Program-made: the position numbers and the translations under genes
Notes under the pieces: model-generated
What the model saw: the letters and a program-made list of their open reading frames with translations, nothing else
Told to the model about the DNA's origin: nothing
The model's database searches: none
Source of the DNA: Acanthaster planci
Taxonomy: Eukaryota > Echinodermata > Asteroidea > Valvatida > Acanthasteridae
NCBI RefSeq assembly: GCF_001949145.1
Contig: NW_019091418.1
Span: 3,215,996 to 3,228,003, forward strand
Length of the DNA: 12,008 nt
Reading direction: 5' to 3'
Shown: piece by piece, positions 9,661 through 12,008 of the stretch
Layout of the letters: each line of letters starts with the position of its first letter
Numbering within the stretch: position 1 is the first letter of the stretch

Positions 9661-10471
9661 CAGTGCACCAAAGAAACAATCTCCAGCAAGATGTATCAGT
9701 TTACATACTACTTACTGCAGAAAAAATGGAATAGTCCATTTTCTTATGATATTTGTGCTTATCTAGTTTCATGACAGGGCTTGAAGAGTGAAGATTTTTG
9801 TGTAACTTTTTTGATTGATTACGGTGTTGGGGAGGTTGTCACGTACATTGATTCAACTCTTGATGAAATTGGATGAAATTCAGCTCCAGGCAGACTTTCA
9901 TAAAAATGTGTGTCACCACCAAACGATTTATGTCTTTTTGGGAGAATCAAATTGTGACATGTTTCAGAGGCAAGATATTGTCACATTTTATTCCAGAAAT
10001 GCATGATAATATTTAGAATACTTCTTAATGTATCCTTGGGTATTTACTGAAGATACATGTAGATGAAGATAAGAGTAGATTAAGTTTAATGCAGTACTTT
10101 CCCTTTATAGTTACCGTCTGGTTTGTACTGTGGTTACTGTCATCAGAAACAAAAGAAACTAAAAGAGCAGTTGGTATGATGACATTGTTTATAAAGTGTT
10201 TTTGAACCAGGAAAATAATTCAAGTCAGAGGTCTCCATGTGATGTGGTCAGATTGTTATTACTACAATTACAGTTTAGGATAGGATGAGATACATCATAT
10301 GTCCCTCTCGACTCTCTCAGTAAAAGTCATCTTTCTCAACATCCATTAATAAAAAAAACTCTCCTCTGCATTACAATTTAAAATTTATTCAGTTTAAGTT
10401 GGCAGGATGTGGGGTTTTCATTCATCAGATTGGACTTATTTTCAAGAGATGCACTAACCTCACATTTTTTC

Positions 10472-10496
10472 CCACACTCTGAGCTCTGGAGTGTGG
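10472..10496. repeat. 8-bp perfect hairpin
   Basis: CCACACTC (10472-10479) pairs perfectly with GAGTGTGG (10489-10496) across a 9-nt loop containing GAGCTC. It is a compact stem in otherwise AT-rich intron. The function is unknown and it may be chance. Confidence 0.45.
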
Positions 10497-10599
10497 TATC
10501 AATATTGTGCTTTTTTATCATATACGTGTATCATCATGCCATCTCTGGATATCTTCACATTACTGGCTGGTTAGCTTGTGTATAACCAAGATCATTTGA

Positions 10600-10850
10600 T
10601 ATTAACACACCCAAGGATATAGGCTTTGACCCTGTACTTGGGAGGCAACCAGCTGGCCCTAATTACTTTTAATCTACAGCCATAGGTCTGGTATTACAGC
10701 AACAGAATGATTGATTGGTCCATTACAACAGCCGTAGGCTCCTATTGGTTGGCTAATTGTCGAGGGCCAATCCCTGTCAGACGTTGAGAAGGATTGTATG
10801 CAGATGAGGTGTCCTCTTTCAGCCGTTCATCAAGTTGGAAAAGTACGGCT
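10600..10850. promoter_or_regulatory. Candidate regulatory block: three CCAAT motifs and a TGATTGAT site
   Basis: ATTGG (the reverse of CCAAT) occurs at 10714-10718 and 10744-10748, 30 bp apart, and CCAAT at 10767-10771. Phased CCAAT boxes are typical of NF-Y-bound promoters and enhancers. TGATTGAT at 10708-10715 fits the PBX-HOX consensus TGATTNAT, and TAATTACTTTTAAT-type homeodomain words lie just upstream (about 10659-10673). The block is also less AT-rich than its surroundings. An intronic enhancer or an internal promoter would fit. This is motif reading only; no TATA box or start site is evident. Confidence 0.3.
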
Positions 10851-11238
10851 GTCCAATCTTTCTAAATGGATTCTTATTACAGCATGTAGTTGGTGTTGGT
10901 TGGTAAAACAGACTTTAATACATTTGATTCAGGACTACAATTTGGTTATGAAGATATTTCATTTTATGATCACTGTAATTAACATATACAAGTACATACA
11001 TTACATATACATCTTTCTTGATTGAATTTGTTACCCTCTGATTAGTGAACAGATTTAACTAAAAATGTCACTGCATTATAATGTGCAAGGAAATAATCAC
11101 CTTTCATTTTGATATGAGCATGAAACAGTTTTACATTAGATAGGAATGTACATTTTAACCAACTTTCAACCAAAAAGGTTTTAAAAATAAATTGGCTGCC
11201 CGTTAACACACTGGATTAGTTGTCAAGATCATGATAAA

Positions 11239-11259
11239 TACATGTACAGTGTACATGTA
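11239..11259. repeat. 21-bp palindrome built from two TACATGTA words
   Basis: Two TACATGTA copies (11239-11246 and 11252-11259) form arms TACATGTACA and TGTACATGTA that pair perfectly around a single central G at 11249. It is the longest perfect palindrome I noticed. The left ten bases plus GTGTA also occur at 1959. Confidence 0.7.
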
Positions 11260-12008
11260 GGCAAGACTTTGTTGCAGTTTATAAGACCAGTATGGAGGTT
11301 TGTTTGTCCACATGTTAAGTAAATGTAATTAGTGTATGGTCAGTTTCATAAACTTGAACTATTACGATTCATCTTCATTATTTGCGCTGGCATTGCATGT
11401 ACTGTGAGTCAGTACAAGATTCCCATGTCTATGCTTGAAGTTTGGTTGGCCCACCAATCACCAACTATATGTTATAATCCACTGTGGATTTTCCCACGGA
11501 TGGAATCCCGCCGGCTGGAATGATGAGGATAAATAGAATAACCAGGAGGCACTCAGTGTTGTTTTGATAAAGAGATGCACTGGGGCAGATAATGATGAAA
11601 CCAGACATGAAACATGTGCATTGCCTTCCCCTGACAATTTTTTACCATTGCACATCCCAAACATCCTTTTTATGACTTAGAGGCTGTTTGGTTTACTGCA
11701 GTGGCTTGTGCTGGTTGCGTGTGTTTATAAAGACATTTTGCTATCTACTGCTGATAACTGATGAACTACATGTACATGTCGCTCACAGTCTGGCTTTAGG
11801 CATTGTTTGATGTGGCATCTTTTGTTTTTGGTTTGTGAAAGTATTCATTTAAGCATTCTTTATAGTCTACTTGCATTTTTTATACTGCTTTTATATTCTT
11901 GCGCGATTGAGGACCATAGTGTAAAGGTTCTTGTATCATCCTGAGGTGTGGTTTAAACTTAATTTTGGTAACTTTACCCAAAAATTATGCTCCTGCTTTA
12001 ATTACACA

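Larger units (their letters stand above)
6506..12008 (+). other. Intron 5, at least 5.5 kb, continues past the window
   Basis: Starts at the gtaaga donor of exon 5. I looked for a phase-0 exon encoding helix E and an HxDxKPxN catalytic loop and found none, so the next exon is inferred to lie beyond the window. Most of the sequence is AT-rich, with TACATGTA at 6840, 7636, 7909, 8425, 8548, 8554, 8966, 9147, 10054, 11239, 11252 and 11767. Less AT-rich blocks at about 7230-7620, 9340-9660 and 10600-10850 are described separately. Between them (6506-7230, 7620-9340, 9660-10600 and 10850-12008) I see only isolated palindromes, such as TTACCATGGTAA at 7959-7970, and chance open frames. Confidence 0.6.

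Noticed and set aside
10117-10173. Possible 27-nt exon (KQKKLKEQL) between catcag and gtatga
   Set aside because: It is very short, lysine-rich and without kinase similarity; acceptor and donor words this weak occur often by chance.
10820-10885. Possible exon after cctctttcag (PFIKLEKYGC...)
   Set aside because: The acceptor is good and the frame fits, but the translation does not resemble the kinase segment expected next and the donor (gtagtt) is weak.
11332-11523. 63-codon open frame with an internal gtgagt-like donor
   Set aside because: It has no convincing acceptor upstream and no recognisable protein similarity.
11589-11634. Box C/D snoRNA-like pair (ATGATGA and CTGA)
   Set aside because: The spacing is short and the flanks form no terminal stem.

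Overview
The window looks like AT-rich nuclear DNA from an animal, probably a marine invertebrate. It has no bacterial-style gene packing. It does have short exons with canonical GT/AG splice sites, long introns, and a striking excess of the palindrome TACATGTA (at least 28 copies counted by eye), with the related TACCGGTA twice. From memory, this word usage resembles amphioxus, hemichordate, echinoderm or mollusc genomes. That is an impression only, and I do not assign a species.

I can support one gene, on the + strand. It is the 5' part of a CMGC-group protein kinase of the DYRK/HIPK/PRP4-like kind. Five exons (622-697, 1285-1335, 1686-1837, 3145-3213, 6407-6505) join without a frame break into 149 codons. 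They give a short N-terminal lead, the glycine-rich loop (LGKGCSAT), the VAIK lysine, the helix-C glutamate, and a beta-4/beta-5 and hinge segment (HFCLVFELL). The open frame leaves the last exon in phase 0 at a good donor. The catalytic loop (HxDxKPxN), the DFG motif and the whole C-lobe are not visible, so they should lie beyond position 12008, after a final intron of at least 5.5 kb. The true first exon and start codon are also unresolved and may lie upstream of the window.

Layout: 1-621 is upstream intron or 5' flank. 622-6505 holds five exons and four introns of 587, 350, 1307 and 3193 bp. 6506-12008 is intron. Inside that last intron three stretches are less AT-rich than their surroundings by eye (about 7230-7620, 9340-9660 and 10600-10850). 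The third carries three CCAAT-type motifs and a TGATTGAT word and is the best candidate for a regulatory element. Several small hairpins are present. I found no convincing tRNA, rRNA, snoRNA, transposon coding sequence or CRISPR array, and no second gene.
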